Assembly: GCA_913043185.1 (NCBI GenBank)
Contig: CAJWMI010000043.1
Location: 1-15,519, forward strand
Reading direction: 5' to 3'
DNA length: 15,519 nt
Source of the DNA: an uncultured Fidelibacterota bacterium
GTDB taxonomy: Bacteria; Marinisomatota; Marinisomatia; Marinisomatales; UBA1611
Part shown: piece by piece, positions 1 to 6,643 of the stretch
How the letters are laid out: every line of letters starts with the position of its first letter
Position numbering within the stretch: the first letter of the stretch is position 1
Translations under genes and position numbers: made by a program
The notes under the pieces: model-generated
Seen by the model: only the letters and a program-made list of their open reading frames with translations
Told to the model about the DNA's origin: nothing
Databases searched by the model: none

Positions 1-173
1 AGGACTGGTATTTCGCTGGTACGGGAAATCTTGATGAGTGCAATGGAGCCTATGACGTGAATGGCGACTACGGCTACTACATAACCGACAAATACCCATT
101 CACTCCGCCCTGCACCTTCGGTACTCGTGATCCGTCATTTGGAAAAGAATCGCCGACTCTCCCATCAAGATGA
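1..173 (+). CDS. YHYH-domain secreted protein, C-terminal fragment
   Basis: The reading frame enters from the left edge (first full codon at position 3) and stops at TGA 171-173, giving the last 56 residues of a protein. The fragment has the signature LDECNG, then a Tyr/Gly-rich stretch ending YGYYITDKYPFTPPC and a short tail. This pattern (LDECNG, Y-x-Y-[YH], aromatic-Pro, Pro-x-Cys-Phe-x-Gly) is typical of the C-terminal end of YHYH-domain proteins, a family of exported proteins of poorly known function. The natural stop soon after the PPCTFG segment matches the usual end of the family, so this looks like an intact C-terminus and not a truncation. The diagnostic YHYH tetrapeptide would lie outside the window, so the assignment rests on the tail alone. 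Confidence 0.6.
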   Translation, partial: DWYFAGTGNLDECNGAYDVNGDYGYYITDKYPFTPPCTFGTRDPSFGKESPTLPSR

Positions 174-345
174 GCAAAAAATCCACGCCCCACAAACATT
201 TTAGGGCTTTGTAATAATCTTGTCCCAGTTTTGGGTACCGTAATTAGGTACAATAGGGTAGATATATGGAGAGCGTGTAACCGTTTATGTGTTTCGGGGG
301 TTCGAATTTCTCCCTCTCTGCATTCTTATATTTTTTATTTTATAA
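174..345. other. Spacer between YHYH gene and the minus-strand operon
   Basis: No credible gene is seen here. Two small hairpins can be drawn: CCCA/TGGG at 224-227 and 232-235, and GTACC/GGTAC at 235-239 and 247-251 with a 7-nt loop. They share a base, so they are alternatives. Neither is followed by a T-tract, so neither is a convincing terminator. The right part (about 272-322) resembles the 3' end of a tRNA or tmRNA and is listed separately. The final 25 nt before the convergent stop of the HDO gene are almost pure A/T. Confidence 0.5.
272..322 (+). other. tRNA/tmRNA-like 3'-end fragment
   Basis: The sequence contains a T-arm-like segment, GGGGG (296-300), loop TTCGAAT (301-307), TTCTC (308-312, pairing only with several G-U pairs), then CCTCTCT (313-319), G and CA. 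That is the order T-arm, 3' acceptor strand, discriminator. No matching 5' acceptor (AGAGAGG) or D-arm occurs within 90 nt upstream, so it is not a complete tRNA. The preceding stretch AGCGTGTAA...TGTGTTTCGG is reminiscent of the segment just before the T-arm in tmRNA (ssrA), but this was judged by eye. It may be a remnant left by an element that integrated into an ssrA or tRNA gene to the left of the window. It could also be chance. Confidence 0.35.
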
Positions 346-1017
346 TTAATCATCCTTAGAAGTTTTGGTTAATATTTCATTAAATAATTTGAGCACTAGT
401 TTATTTCCAAGGTCTAACCCGGTTTTTATATACTGCATTGATTGCTTATTTAACCATTTTTCTTCAATGAGTTTATAAAATAATTCTGCATGATGAATAT
501 CAAGCTCTTTATGGATAGAATAGTGAGAAAGTTTGGACTCATCTAGCCAATTTTTTCTTACTATTGTTTTTGCAATAAATGATGATATTTCGGTATACCG
601 GTCTTCAATAATACCATACATTGCTATTGCTGTGTCAATATTATCCTCTTTTACTGTTTGATCTATTTTTGAATAGAAATTAGAAACAGATATATGATTA
701 GAATATTTTTCTATTGTTTTTTCACTTACTCCTAGATTAATAAGATACTTTTTATATGTATTTCCGTGAGCTTTATCAATATTTCCATTTCCATGTTCAT
801 CAAAAATATTTTCAAGAATAATTAATCTGTCGACATAATTATCAATTCTTGAGCAAAGAGAAAATAATGGCCGAGAAAAATAGCATACGGCACCGAAAAA
901 ATTTGTCTGTGATTCTTTAAAAGCATCAAAAGTCATCGTATTGTTTTGTAGTGAACGAAAATATAGTTCACTATCAATGGGAGTATTTTTTTTAAGATTA
1001 TTTATGTAGTCGTGCAT
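346..1017 (-). CDS. Heme-oxygenase-like diiron oxidase (HDO / iron-containing redox enzyme)
   Basis: This 223-residue protein fits the HDO superfamily (Haem_oxygenas_2, TENA/PqqC/CADD fold), whose members bind two irons in an all-helical bundle and use O2 for N-oxygenation, desaturation or C-C cleavage of small, often amino-acid-derived substrates. Visible signature: LENIFDEHGNGN at 68-79, which matches the N-x-x-DE-x-G-x-G motif, followed by H84; then E138 in IIEDRY; then H169-xxx-D173-xx-H176. The last triplet has the same spacing as the H-D-H ligands of chlamydial CADD, and the 31-residue gap from E138 is also close. A full set of candidate ligands (E74, H84, E138, H169, D173, H176) is therefore present. 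No signal peptide, so probably cytosolic. It is the last gene of the operon; its ATG directly follows the TAG of the GNAT gene, so translation is probably coupled. Substrate unknown. Confidence 0.75.
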   Translation of the reverse strand: MHDYINNLKKNTPIDSELYFRSLQNNTMTFDAFKESQTNFFGAVCYFSRPLFSLCSRIDNYVDRLIILENIFDEHGNGNIDKAHGNTYKKYLINLGVSEKTIEKYSNHISVSNFYSKIDQTVKEDNIDTAIAMYGIIEDRYTEISSFIAKTIVRKNWLDESKLSHYSIHKELDIHHAELFYKLIEEKWLNKQSMQYIKTGLDLGNKLVLKLFNEILTKTSKDD

Positions 1018-1914
1018 CTATATTTCTCCTGTTGATATATTAATATTTTGAGAACGTTTTATTGATGGAGCAAATGGTGAAAAAGAAAGTATTTTGCATT
1101 TTGTTTTTGTTGTTATCCCATTTGATTTTAGCCAACTAATTATATCTCTTTGCCTATCATCAATCGCGAAACATGCCAGCCCTTTTTTCGTTTTTATGAT
1201 TGATGAGGCCTCTTTTAGATTAGAAGAATTTTCATTAAAAAATATTTCTGGATGCAGATGTCCAAATCTGAATATTGATTGGTTTTCAGAAGAGATTATA
1301 TCTTTTTTCCCATCATTCCATAATATCAATTCGTTTCTCATAGGACTAAGGTTAACAGAATTTTCTGAATCGATTTTAGGCAACGATTTAATATCTAATT
1401 CTGATAAAATAGTTGGCTCTACCATATAAATATTGATCAATGCGGATGTGGTGGCCAGTTTTGCAGGGTTAAAACCTTTAAATGATTTATCAACACCTTC
1501 ACCATTTTTTAGCATAGCACAAAAATAACAAAAGTCCCAGCCTCTGTAATCACTAGTAAAAGTCCACCGTCTCAACAGGTGCCATAATAACTTTTTAAGG
1601 ATGTCTTTTTTTCTATGTTCAGGCCTAATCTTAAGATCAGCGATGTAAAGCCCATTATAATTTTTATCAAATAAACTTATCTCTTTCCACATTCCAGCAG
1701 CAGTGCCAATTAATTGTGAATTCATTTTCATAGCAACAAATCTTGTTTTGTGTCCTTGCTGTGTAAAAAAGGGAGAGTATTCTTTTCCATGTCTAATGAT
1801 AAAATTGCCTTGCCCATCTTCAATCGGGTATTTTATATCTTGCTCCAGAGATTGTAATTCTTGCAAAAATTTATTAATCTTTTCTGGTCCAATTATTTCA
1901 AACTCGTAGTTCAT
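1018..1914 (-). CDS. GNAT-family N-acyltransferase
   Basis: A 298-residue protein whose N-terminal half looks like a GCN5-related acyltransferase. A beta strand RFVAMKMNSQLIGTAAGMW (58-76) is followed by YIADLKIRPEHRKKDILKKLL (90-110), which occupies the place of the acyl-CoA binding motif A (V-x-P-x-[HY]-R-x-x-G-x-[GA]). The canonical glycines are replaced (RKKDIL), so acyl-CoA binding is inferred from fold pattern more than from motif. The remaining 170 residues are not recognised. The start ATG overlaps the stop of the upstream transferase gene by 4 nt (ATGA), with AGGA just before it, so translation is likely coupled. The context suggests that it acylates an amino group on the product of the neighbouring SAM-dependent transferase. 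That is inference; protein modification or resistance are alternatives. Confidence 0.65.
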   Translation of the reverse strand: MNYEFEIIGPEKINKFLQELQSLEQDIKYPIEDGQGNFIIRHGKEYSPFFTQQGHKTRFVAMKMNSQLIGTAAGMWKEISLFDKNYNGLYIADLKIRPEHRKKDILKKLLWHLLRRWTFTSDYRGWDFCYFCAMLKNGEGVDKSFKGFNPAKLATTSALINIYMVEPTILSELDIKSLPKIDSENSVNLSPMRNELILWNDGKKDIISSENQSIFRFGHLHPEIFFNENSSNLKEASSIIKTKKGLACFAIDDRQRDIISWLKSNGITTKTKCKILSFSPFAPSIKRSQNINISTGEI

Positions 1915-2867
1915 TTCCTGATAAATAATCTAATGTGGTCATAAAACATACTCCGATCATTTTCCTGCCAATATCTATCAAAGCTTTTGTCTTCACTAAA
2001 GCAGTCTTTAAATATTTCAATCCAATTTTTGTGGTTATTTATTTGCCTTATTATAATCGCAGAATCTTTTTTCATTTGGGAAAGATATTTGGCATGTGTT
2101 TTTACGGTATCCTCACTGCTCCAGTCAAAAATATTTGAAAGACTAACAATATCATAAGAGGAAATATCATCCAAGCTTAGAATGTTGCTCTCCAGCATAG
2201 TCATCTCAGTTAAGGTTTTGGATTCAATATATGGGAAAGCTTGTGGTGATTTATAATAACCCAGGAATATGTGCTGAAGAAAAGGATTGAGATGTGAATC
2301 TTTTTTATTAAGGCCAGTTAGAATTTTCTTTTGCATATAGCCAATGTAAGATCCTGGTGAACCATGCTTTGTGGCTTCGTCACTGAATACTTTATTAATG
2401 TTTATATCATTAAATACATTTTGAAAGGGGGTAGAGATATTATCATGGTTTAGCCATTTCTCTAATATGTTGGATCGATGTGCATCACTTGTTTCTAAAT
2501 CAAAAAATGATGCTACTTCTTTTTTATCTGAAACTAATTTGATAAATATATCTCGAAGGTTTTGAAACATTGTTTCAAATTTACCTGCTTGATTTAAGCA
2601 GGAATCATTTTGATTATGCACGTTCAATGCATCTAGGTCACATTCTTTTACTGCTTTAATTTTTTGTTTAATATGTAATAATTGGTGAGGGTTTACATCA
2701 ACAACATTTAGGTTAAGGTCAGGGAATATTGTTTTTAAAGAGAGTGCTATACATCCGCCGCTGCCAATCATAAGCATACGGTTCGGACTAAGCCTATTGA
2801 TAACATCATATTCAACTAAATAATCTTCTCTGTTTACAGCAAATAATACAGTATTAAAAATTTCCAT
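1911..2867 (-). CDS. BtaA/DUF3419-like SAM 3-amino-3-carboxypropyl transferase
   Basis: A 318-residue protein resembling the DUF3419 family, whose characterised member BtaA moves the 3-amino-3-carboxypropyl group of S-adenosylmethionine onto the hydroxyl of diacylglycerol during betaine-lipid synthesis. Visible features: an N-terminal NREDYLVEYDVINRL segment (12-26), the SAM-binding strand-loop MLMIGSGGCIALSL (31-44), the second strand NVVDVNPHQ (54-62), and downstream the family-typical D-I-V-S-L-S-N-I-F-D-W (239-249) and DRSMFYDHIRL (304-314). It is shorter than BtaA (about 400 residues). No membrane segment or BtaB-like methyltransferase domain is present and no BtaB gene is adjacent, so a soluble acceptor is more likely than a lipid. 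It lies 27 nt after the regulator gene and overlaps the GNAT gene by 4 nt. No clear Shine-Dalgarno sequence is seen. Confidence 0.7.
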   Translation of the reverse strand: MEIFNTVLFAVNREDYLVEYDVINRLSPNRMLMIGSGGCIALSLKTIFPDLNLNVVDVNPHQLLHIKQKIKAVKECDLDALNVHNQNDSCLNQAGKFETMFQNLRDIFIKLVSDKKEVASFFDLETSDAHRSNILEKWLNHDNISTPFQNVFNDININKVFSDEATKHGSPGSYIGYMQKKILTGLNKKDSHLNPFLQHIFLGYYKSPQAFPYIESKTLTEMTMLESNILSLDDISSYDIVSLSNIFDWSSEDTVKTHAKYLSQMKKDSAIIIRQINNHKNWIEIFKDCFSEDKSFDRYWQENDRSMFYDHIRLFIRK

Positions 2868-2894
2868 TTGTGTTTTGCTTTGGATATTATCGGT

Positions 2895-3680
2895 CTATAT
2901 TTCTTGGTTCATAAAATGAATTTTGCATACCCCAGTGTTGTTAATGAAATCGATAACATAAACGTTCATTGCAGGTATTTCTTCACCTGATTTACTGAGA
3001 TATATTGTTGGCAAACTAATTTTCCATTCATCTATCTGATTTATTGTTGTTTTTATATTCTTTATCATATCGGTCATGCGATTAAACATTGATTGTTTCT
3101 CCTTCTCAGGGCTCATTTTGTGAATGGGATGGTTTTGGTATTCGTACATTTCTCCAATTGCAAACATTTGGTTCAATTCTGATTCACTATAGCCTAAGAA
3201 TTCGTTTACCATTTTGTAGTTATCGACCTTATCATATGAGACTCTCGCCGATACGTTGTTATAGTCGATGTTATAGGAAAACTCTACGGAACAGTTATAA
3301 CTAATATTGGTCTCCATGGATTTATCATAATGTGGAATATTATTCTTGGCTTGTCTCAGCTTTTTTTTTAAATGATCTATTTTCTCATTTTGTAAAACTA
3401 TATGATCATAAAGCAGGTCAATTGTTTTTTCAGGGCTAATGGGCAAATTACCTATACTTTTCTTGGTGAAATTTTTATCGGAAGAATCATATTCTGAATC
3501 ATCATAGATGGGGATATCTAATATATTTGAGAGTTTTATTACGGTCGCTCTTTTTGGTATGGACTTACCTTTTTTCCACAAATAGAAATTATTTCTGGCC
3601 ACTCCAAGAAGGTCCGACATCTCTTGAATTGTTAGATGTGATTGCTCTAGTAACTGCTGCATAGTTTTCGATGTATCCAT
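2895..3680 (-). CDS. HTH-PAS transcriptional regulator
   Basis: A 261-residue protein with an N-terminal Cro/C1-type helix-turn-helix at about 15-57 (SHLTIQEMSDLLGVARNNFY...IPKRATVIKLSNIL), a probable coiled coil at about 84-112 (ILQ/EKIDHLKKKLRQAK-like heptads), and a C-terminal region at about 131-258 that reads like a PAS domain. The PAS evidence is FLGYSESELNQ at 161-171 (compare the common LLGYS-x-x-EL motif) and a late strand pattern LPTIYLSKSGEEIPAMNVYVIDF. No output enzyme domain is present, so the PAS domain probably senses a ligand or redox state and tunes DNA binding. It is the first gene of the operon, with a good Shine-Dalgarno AAGAGGAA (complement of 3686-3693) 5 nt before the ATG. 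It probably regulates its own operon from the AT-rich divergent promoter region. Confidence 0.7.
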   Translation of the reverse strand: MDTSKTMQQLLEQSHLTIQEMSDLLGVARNNFYLWKKGKSIPKRATVIKLSNILDIPIYDDSEYDSSDKNFTKKSIGNLPISPEKTIDLLYDHIVLQNEKIDHLKKKLRQAKNNIPHYDKSMETNISYNCSVEFSYNIDYNNVSARVSYDKVDNYKMVNEFLGYSESELNQMFAIGEMYEYQNHPIHKMSPEKEKQSMFNRMTDMIKNIKTTINQIDEWKISLPTIYLSKSGEEIPAMNVYVIDFINNTGVCKIHFMNQEI

Positions 3681-3840
3681 TTATGTTCCTCTTACTTACT
3701 TTAAAAAATATAATATAATAATATGTAATATATAATATTAAAATATAATATAATATACAATAATTAATTATAATATTATTAGTCTAATGGAGAAGTTTTT
3801 CTTATTTATTGACTAATAGATTTGTTTTTCAACAAGTTTT
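3681..3840. promoter_or_regulatory. AT-rich divergent promoter region with 16-bp direct repeats
   Basis: The space between the minus-strand operon and the plus-strand genes holds about 85 nt of nearly pure A/T (3701-3785) with many TATAAT-like hexamers on both strands. An exact 16-bp direct repeat (AAAATATAATATAATA) lies at 3705-3720 and 3740-3755, so the copies are offset by 35 bp. This is a plausible promoter and binding region for the HTH-PAS regulator, but low-complexity A/T sequence generates such repeats easily. Exact promoter hexamers cannot be chosen. Confidence 0.45.
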
Positions 3841-3981
3841 ATGATGAGCGGAAAAAGATTCTTAATGCTTTTATCTTTATTCTTATTTCTTTTTGCTATG
3901 ATATTGTATACGTATATGTATTTCACAGGCTGGTTTGATATTTTTCTGGACTCTGGGTTTAAAGGGCTATATGGGGGATAA
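3841..3981 (+). CDS. Small single-span membrane peptide (46 aa), unrecognised
   Basis: Two consecutive ATGs (3841, 3844) open a frame that ends at TAA 3979-3981. The peptide begins MMSGKRFLMLL, has one strongly hydrophobic segment of about 20 residues after a short Lys/Arg-containing N-terminus, and ends with an aromatic/Gly tail (FKGLYGG). That is a normal layout for a small inner-membrane protein. Its stop codon is directly followed by the TTG start of the next gene in the same frame, and its last two codons (GGG GGA) supply the Shine-Dalgarno-like run for that gene, so the two would be translationally coupled. It has no visible Shine-Dalgarno of its own and no recognised homologue. It could be a non-coding leader. 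Confidence 0.4.
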   Translation: MMSGKRFLMLLSLFLFLFAMILYTYMYFTGWFDIFLDSGFKGLYGG

Positions 3982-4998
3982 TTGAAAAATAAACAAACAT
4001 TGATCCAATGGTCTATAGTTATTATCATGGCTATCGTGCCGATTTCCGATCTAAATGCTGACAGTCCAAAGAGTAAACTATTCGAACTTTTAGGCATATC
4101 GAAAGATGCCTCTGTTGATGAGGTATTATTTGATCTACTAGTAGAAAAATTGGAAGAACTGGGGATTGAAGAGGAGGAACTGTCAGACGGCTATGAGTTT
4201 ATGGGTGGTTCTCGAGCGTTAAACAGTTACATAAATAAGAACGCTGCGAGATTAGTGAGACTGATGGGCGGTGAGTTGGATGCTACTGAAGAGGTTGATA
4301 AAAAACCAGAACAGGAGAAAGATCCGGATAAAATAGTAGAAAAAAAAGAAGATGGATTTTTATTTGAACAGTTTGATGATATTGAGGCGAAAGAAAAACC
4401 AGTAAAGATTGAACAATCTTCAGCATCAGATATATATACGGTTGGCGCTTATTACTCAGCTCCGATGATTCTTTCTAAAACAACAGAGTTTTTTGATAGA
4501 GGATCAGCAAAGATTAACGGTTTTAATGTTGTCACTCCTTTCAAATTGGAAAAATTAGGCAGAGTCTTAGAGGCTATTACAAAAGCTAAAACTGGATTAT
4601 TAAGCCCAAAAGCTATGTTTGAGATAAGAGCATATTATTTTGAAAAAGTTATCTCAGACACTTCCAAAGAGATTTTTGGAGGCTCTAGTTATTTCTTAAT
4701 TGGTTTTTATGATAAAATAAACCTAAACGGGCGTGAGACTGATTTTAGTTTTTTATTTGGAAAAACCCATTTTAATAGTATCGGATTTGTACTAACAAAT
4801 GGCACCCAAATTCCAATAAAGCTTGGAAAATCTGGTGTTAAGGTATATTTAATTAGTAAAGCTACTTTATTACATAAATATGAGGACCAGTATACAGGAT
4901 GGGTAGACATTGGTTTCTCGTTAAGATACGATATAAATACCTCAAAGATTTCGAAGAGCCGAGGCCTGATTAAAAGAAGACAGACCATCATAGAATAA
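3982..4998 (+). CDS. Secreted or envelope protein of unknown function (338 aa)
   Basis: The start is TTG, preceded by GGGGGA a few nt upstream, and is chosen because it gives a proper signal peptide (MKNKQ, hydrophobic 7-21, probable cleavage after NA at about 26). Mature protein layout: a helical segment (about 28-66) beginning LFELLGISKDASVDEV, which resembles the first helix of a J-domain although no HPD tripeptide follows; a charged Lys/Glu/Asp/Pro linker (about 101-142); then about 190 residues of alternating hydrophobic/polar strands (YTVGAYYSAP..., SSYFLIGFYDKI, TDFSFLFGKTHF, GWVDIGFSLRYDI), which could be a small outer-membrane barrel or a periplasmic beta domain. I do not recognise the family. 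The layout of exported N-terminus, acidic linker and beta domain is loosely shared with the tandem proteins at the right end of the window. Confidence 0.7.
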   Translation: MKNKQTLIQWSIVIIMAIVPISDLNADSPKSKLFELLGISKDASVDEVLFDLLVEKLEELGIEEEELSDGYEFMGGSRALNSYINKNAARLVRLMGGELDATEEVDKKPEQEKDPDKIVEKKEDGFLFEQFDDIEAKEKPVKIEQSSASDIYTVGAYYSAPMILSKTTEFFDRGSAKINGFNVVTPFKLEKLGRVLEAITKAKTGLLSPKAMFEIRAYYFEKVISDTSKEIFGGSSYFLIGFYDKINLNGRETDFSFLFGKTHFNSIGFVLTNGTQIPIKLGKSGVKVYLISKATLLHKYEDQYTGWVDIGFSLRYDINTSKISKSRGLIKRRQTIIE

Positions 4999-5082
4999 TT
5001 AAAAAATATTTTATTAATATCAAATACTGTTATTATTAAATCTGTAAATTCGTTCAAGGAAATTCAAATAAAAATTAATAAT

Positions 5083-5171
5083 GGAGGGGTGGCAGAGTCT
5101 GGCTGATTGCACTGGTCTTGAAAACCAGCGAGGGTTTAAATCCTCCGGGGGTTCGAATCCCTCCCCCTCCA
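5083..5171 (+). tRNA. tRNA-Ser (anticodon UGA)
   Basis: Cloverleaf visible directly: acceptor GGAGGGG (5083-5089) pairs with CCCCTCC (5164-5170); anticodon stem CTGGT/ACCAG (5112-5116, 5124-5128) with loop CTTGAAA, anticodon TGA at 5119-5121; long class II variable arm with stem GAGG/CCTC, diagnostic of serine; T-arm GGGGG-TTCGAAT-CCCTC (5147-5163). The discriminator reads A (5171), where many bacterial serine tRNAs have G. CCA is not fully encoded (ACA follows), so the 3' end would need CCA addition. It reads UCN codons, mainly UCA. It lies 66 nt upstream of gltX on the same strand and may share its transcript. Confidence 0.95.
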
Positions 5172-5236
5172 CAATGAAAATTATTCATATTTCCTATTCT
5201 ATTATTATTAAAGGATTGTAGTAACAATAAACTTAT

Positions 5237-6643
5237 ATGAATCCAGTAGTAAGGTTCGCGCCCAGCCCAACAGGCCAGCTTCATATCGGGGGCGTACGTA
5301 CTGCACTTTTTAATTATCTATTCGCCAGGAAAAACAGTGGCACCTTTCTATTAAGGATTGAGGACACAGACCAAGAAAGGTCAAAAGAAAAATATACTAA
5401 ACAGATATTAGACTCGCTTAGGTGGCTAGGGTTTAATTATGATAGCGACCCTGTAACCCAATCTTCAAGGAGCAAAAGATATCACGAAGTAATCAGTATG
5501 CTAATCGAATCCGGGTCAGCATACCACTGTTTTGCTACAGAGAAAGAGTTAAAAGATTTGCGGGAAAAAGAAGGAACCTTCCTATACCCTGGGACATGGA
5601 GAGATCGTTCATCAGATGAAATAAATGAACGGCTCAATAATAATGAGAAATACACTGTCAGGCTCAAGGTTCCCCTAAAAGGAGATATAAGATTCACAGA
5701 TTTAATCTATGGAAACATTGACATAAGCTCTACCGAGCTTGACGATTTTATTATAGCAAGGTCAGATGGCAGTCCCACATATAATCTCACGGTTGTTGTC
5801 GATGATCATGATATGCAAGTTAGCCATGTCATACGCGGGGAGGATCATATCTCCAACACGCCGAAACAGATTTTAATCTATGATGCTCTAAATTGGGATA
5901 TACCTGAGTTTGCTCATTTACCAATGATCCTTGGTTCTGATGGTAGCCGCCTGAGCAAGAGACATGGTGCCGCGGGTACACAAGCCTATCAAGAATTAGG
6001 GTATCTGCCAGAAACATTAATCAATTATCTATCTCTCTTAGGCTGGAACCCAGGTACAGAGGATGAGATATTTAATCTTGAATATTTAATTGAAAATTTT
6101 TCGCTTGAAAAAGTAAATAAGAAAGCCGCCGTATTTGATAGTAAAAAACTGGACTGGATGAGTGCGCAACATATCACAAATAAAGACCCGAGTCAGCTTC
6201 TAGATTTAATAAAAATATTGAAACCAGAATGGGGCAACAGTGGCTCGTCTGATGAATACTTGAGATCGGTTATTTCAAGTTTAAAAGGTAGATCAAAAAC
6301 TCTATTAGATATTATTAATCGTTCCCAATATTTTTTTAGTGACCCTTCTGAATATGATCAAGACGCAGTTTCAAAATGCTGGAAAGAGGGGACCTCTAAT
6401 ATATTAAACGCATATGCTCAAGAAACGTTAGTATCTATAGAATGGGATGAGAATTCTATAGATAGATCTATCAATGAGTTTGCGGATACAAAAGAGATCG
6501 GAAAGGGGAAATTAATTCAGCCGCTAAGATTGGCACTGTCTGGCACTCTTACCGGTCCTTCCGTGGTTCGAGTGATGATGGTCCTTGGAAAAGATACCTG
6601 CCTAAGGAGAATAAAAAATATATTAAACTCGATTCAAAAATGA
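5237..6643 (+). CDS. gltX: Glutamyl-tRNA synthetase
   Basis: The cytosolic class I aminoacyl-tRNA synthetase that charges tRNA-Glu with glutamate. The 468 residues match the usual bacterial length of about 470. Key motifs: the Rossmann start [16 protein letters not shown] (4-19) with the HIGH box as HIGG at 16-19; [13 protein letters not shown] (37-49); [26 protein letters not shown] (186-211); KMSKS-type loop SRLSKRH (237-243); GWNPG-type segment after LSLL; C-terminal anticodon-binding helices. The cysteines of the zinc site found in some bacterial GluRS are absent (HCFAT only). The start ATG has no clear Shine-Dalgarno. The last 4 nt overlap the start of glnS. With GlnRS encoded next door, this enzyme is probably discriminating (Glu only), but that cannot be read off directly. 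Confidence 0.95.
   Translation: MNPVVRFAPSPTGQLHIGGVRTALFNYLFARKNSGTFLLRIEDTDQERSKEKYTKQILDSLRWLGFNYDSDPVTQSSRSKRYHEVISMLIESGSAYHCFATEKELKDLREKEGTFLYPGTWRDRSSDEINERLNNNEKYTVRLKVPLKGDIRFTDLIYGNIDISSTELDDFIIARSDGSPTYNLTVVVDDHDMQVSHVIRGEDHISNTPKQILIYDALNWDIPEFAHLPMILGSDGSRLSKRHGAAGTQAYQELGYLPETLINYLSLLGWNPGTEDEIFNLEYLIENFSLEKVNKKAAVFDSKKLDWMSAQHITNKDPSQLLDLIKILKPEWGNSGSSDEYLRSVISSLKGRSKTLLDIINRSQYFFSDPSEYDQDAVSKCWKEGTSNILNAYAQETLVSIEWDENSIDRSINEFADTKEIGKGKLIQPLRLALSGTLTGPSVVRVMMVLGKDTCLRRIKNILNSIQK

Noticed and set aside
3701..3785. The AT-rich stretch as a replication origin
   Set aside because: No DnaA boxes or origin-associated genes (dnaA, dnaN, repA) are seen nearby; a divergent promoter explains the position.
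3813..4097. Minus-strand ORF of 94 codons across the divergent region
   Set aside because: It overlaps the signal-peptide region of the 338-residue protein and the small membrane frame, has no ribosome binding site and no recognisable protein features.
4064..4160. A J-domain in the 338-residue protein (LFELLGISKDASVDEV)
   Set aside because: The resemblance is limited to the first helix; no HPD tripeptide or following helices are present.
296..5158. The shared 12-nt GGGGGTTCGAAT at 296-307 and 5147-5158 as the two attachment sites of one island
   Set aside because: It is a generic T-arm sequence; the flanks differ, and with an intact tRNA on the right the element would have to lie downstream of the tRNA, not between the two copies.
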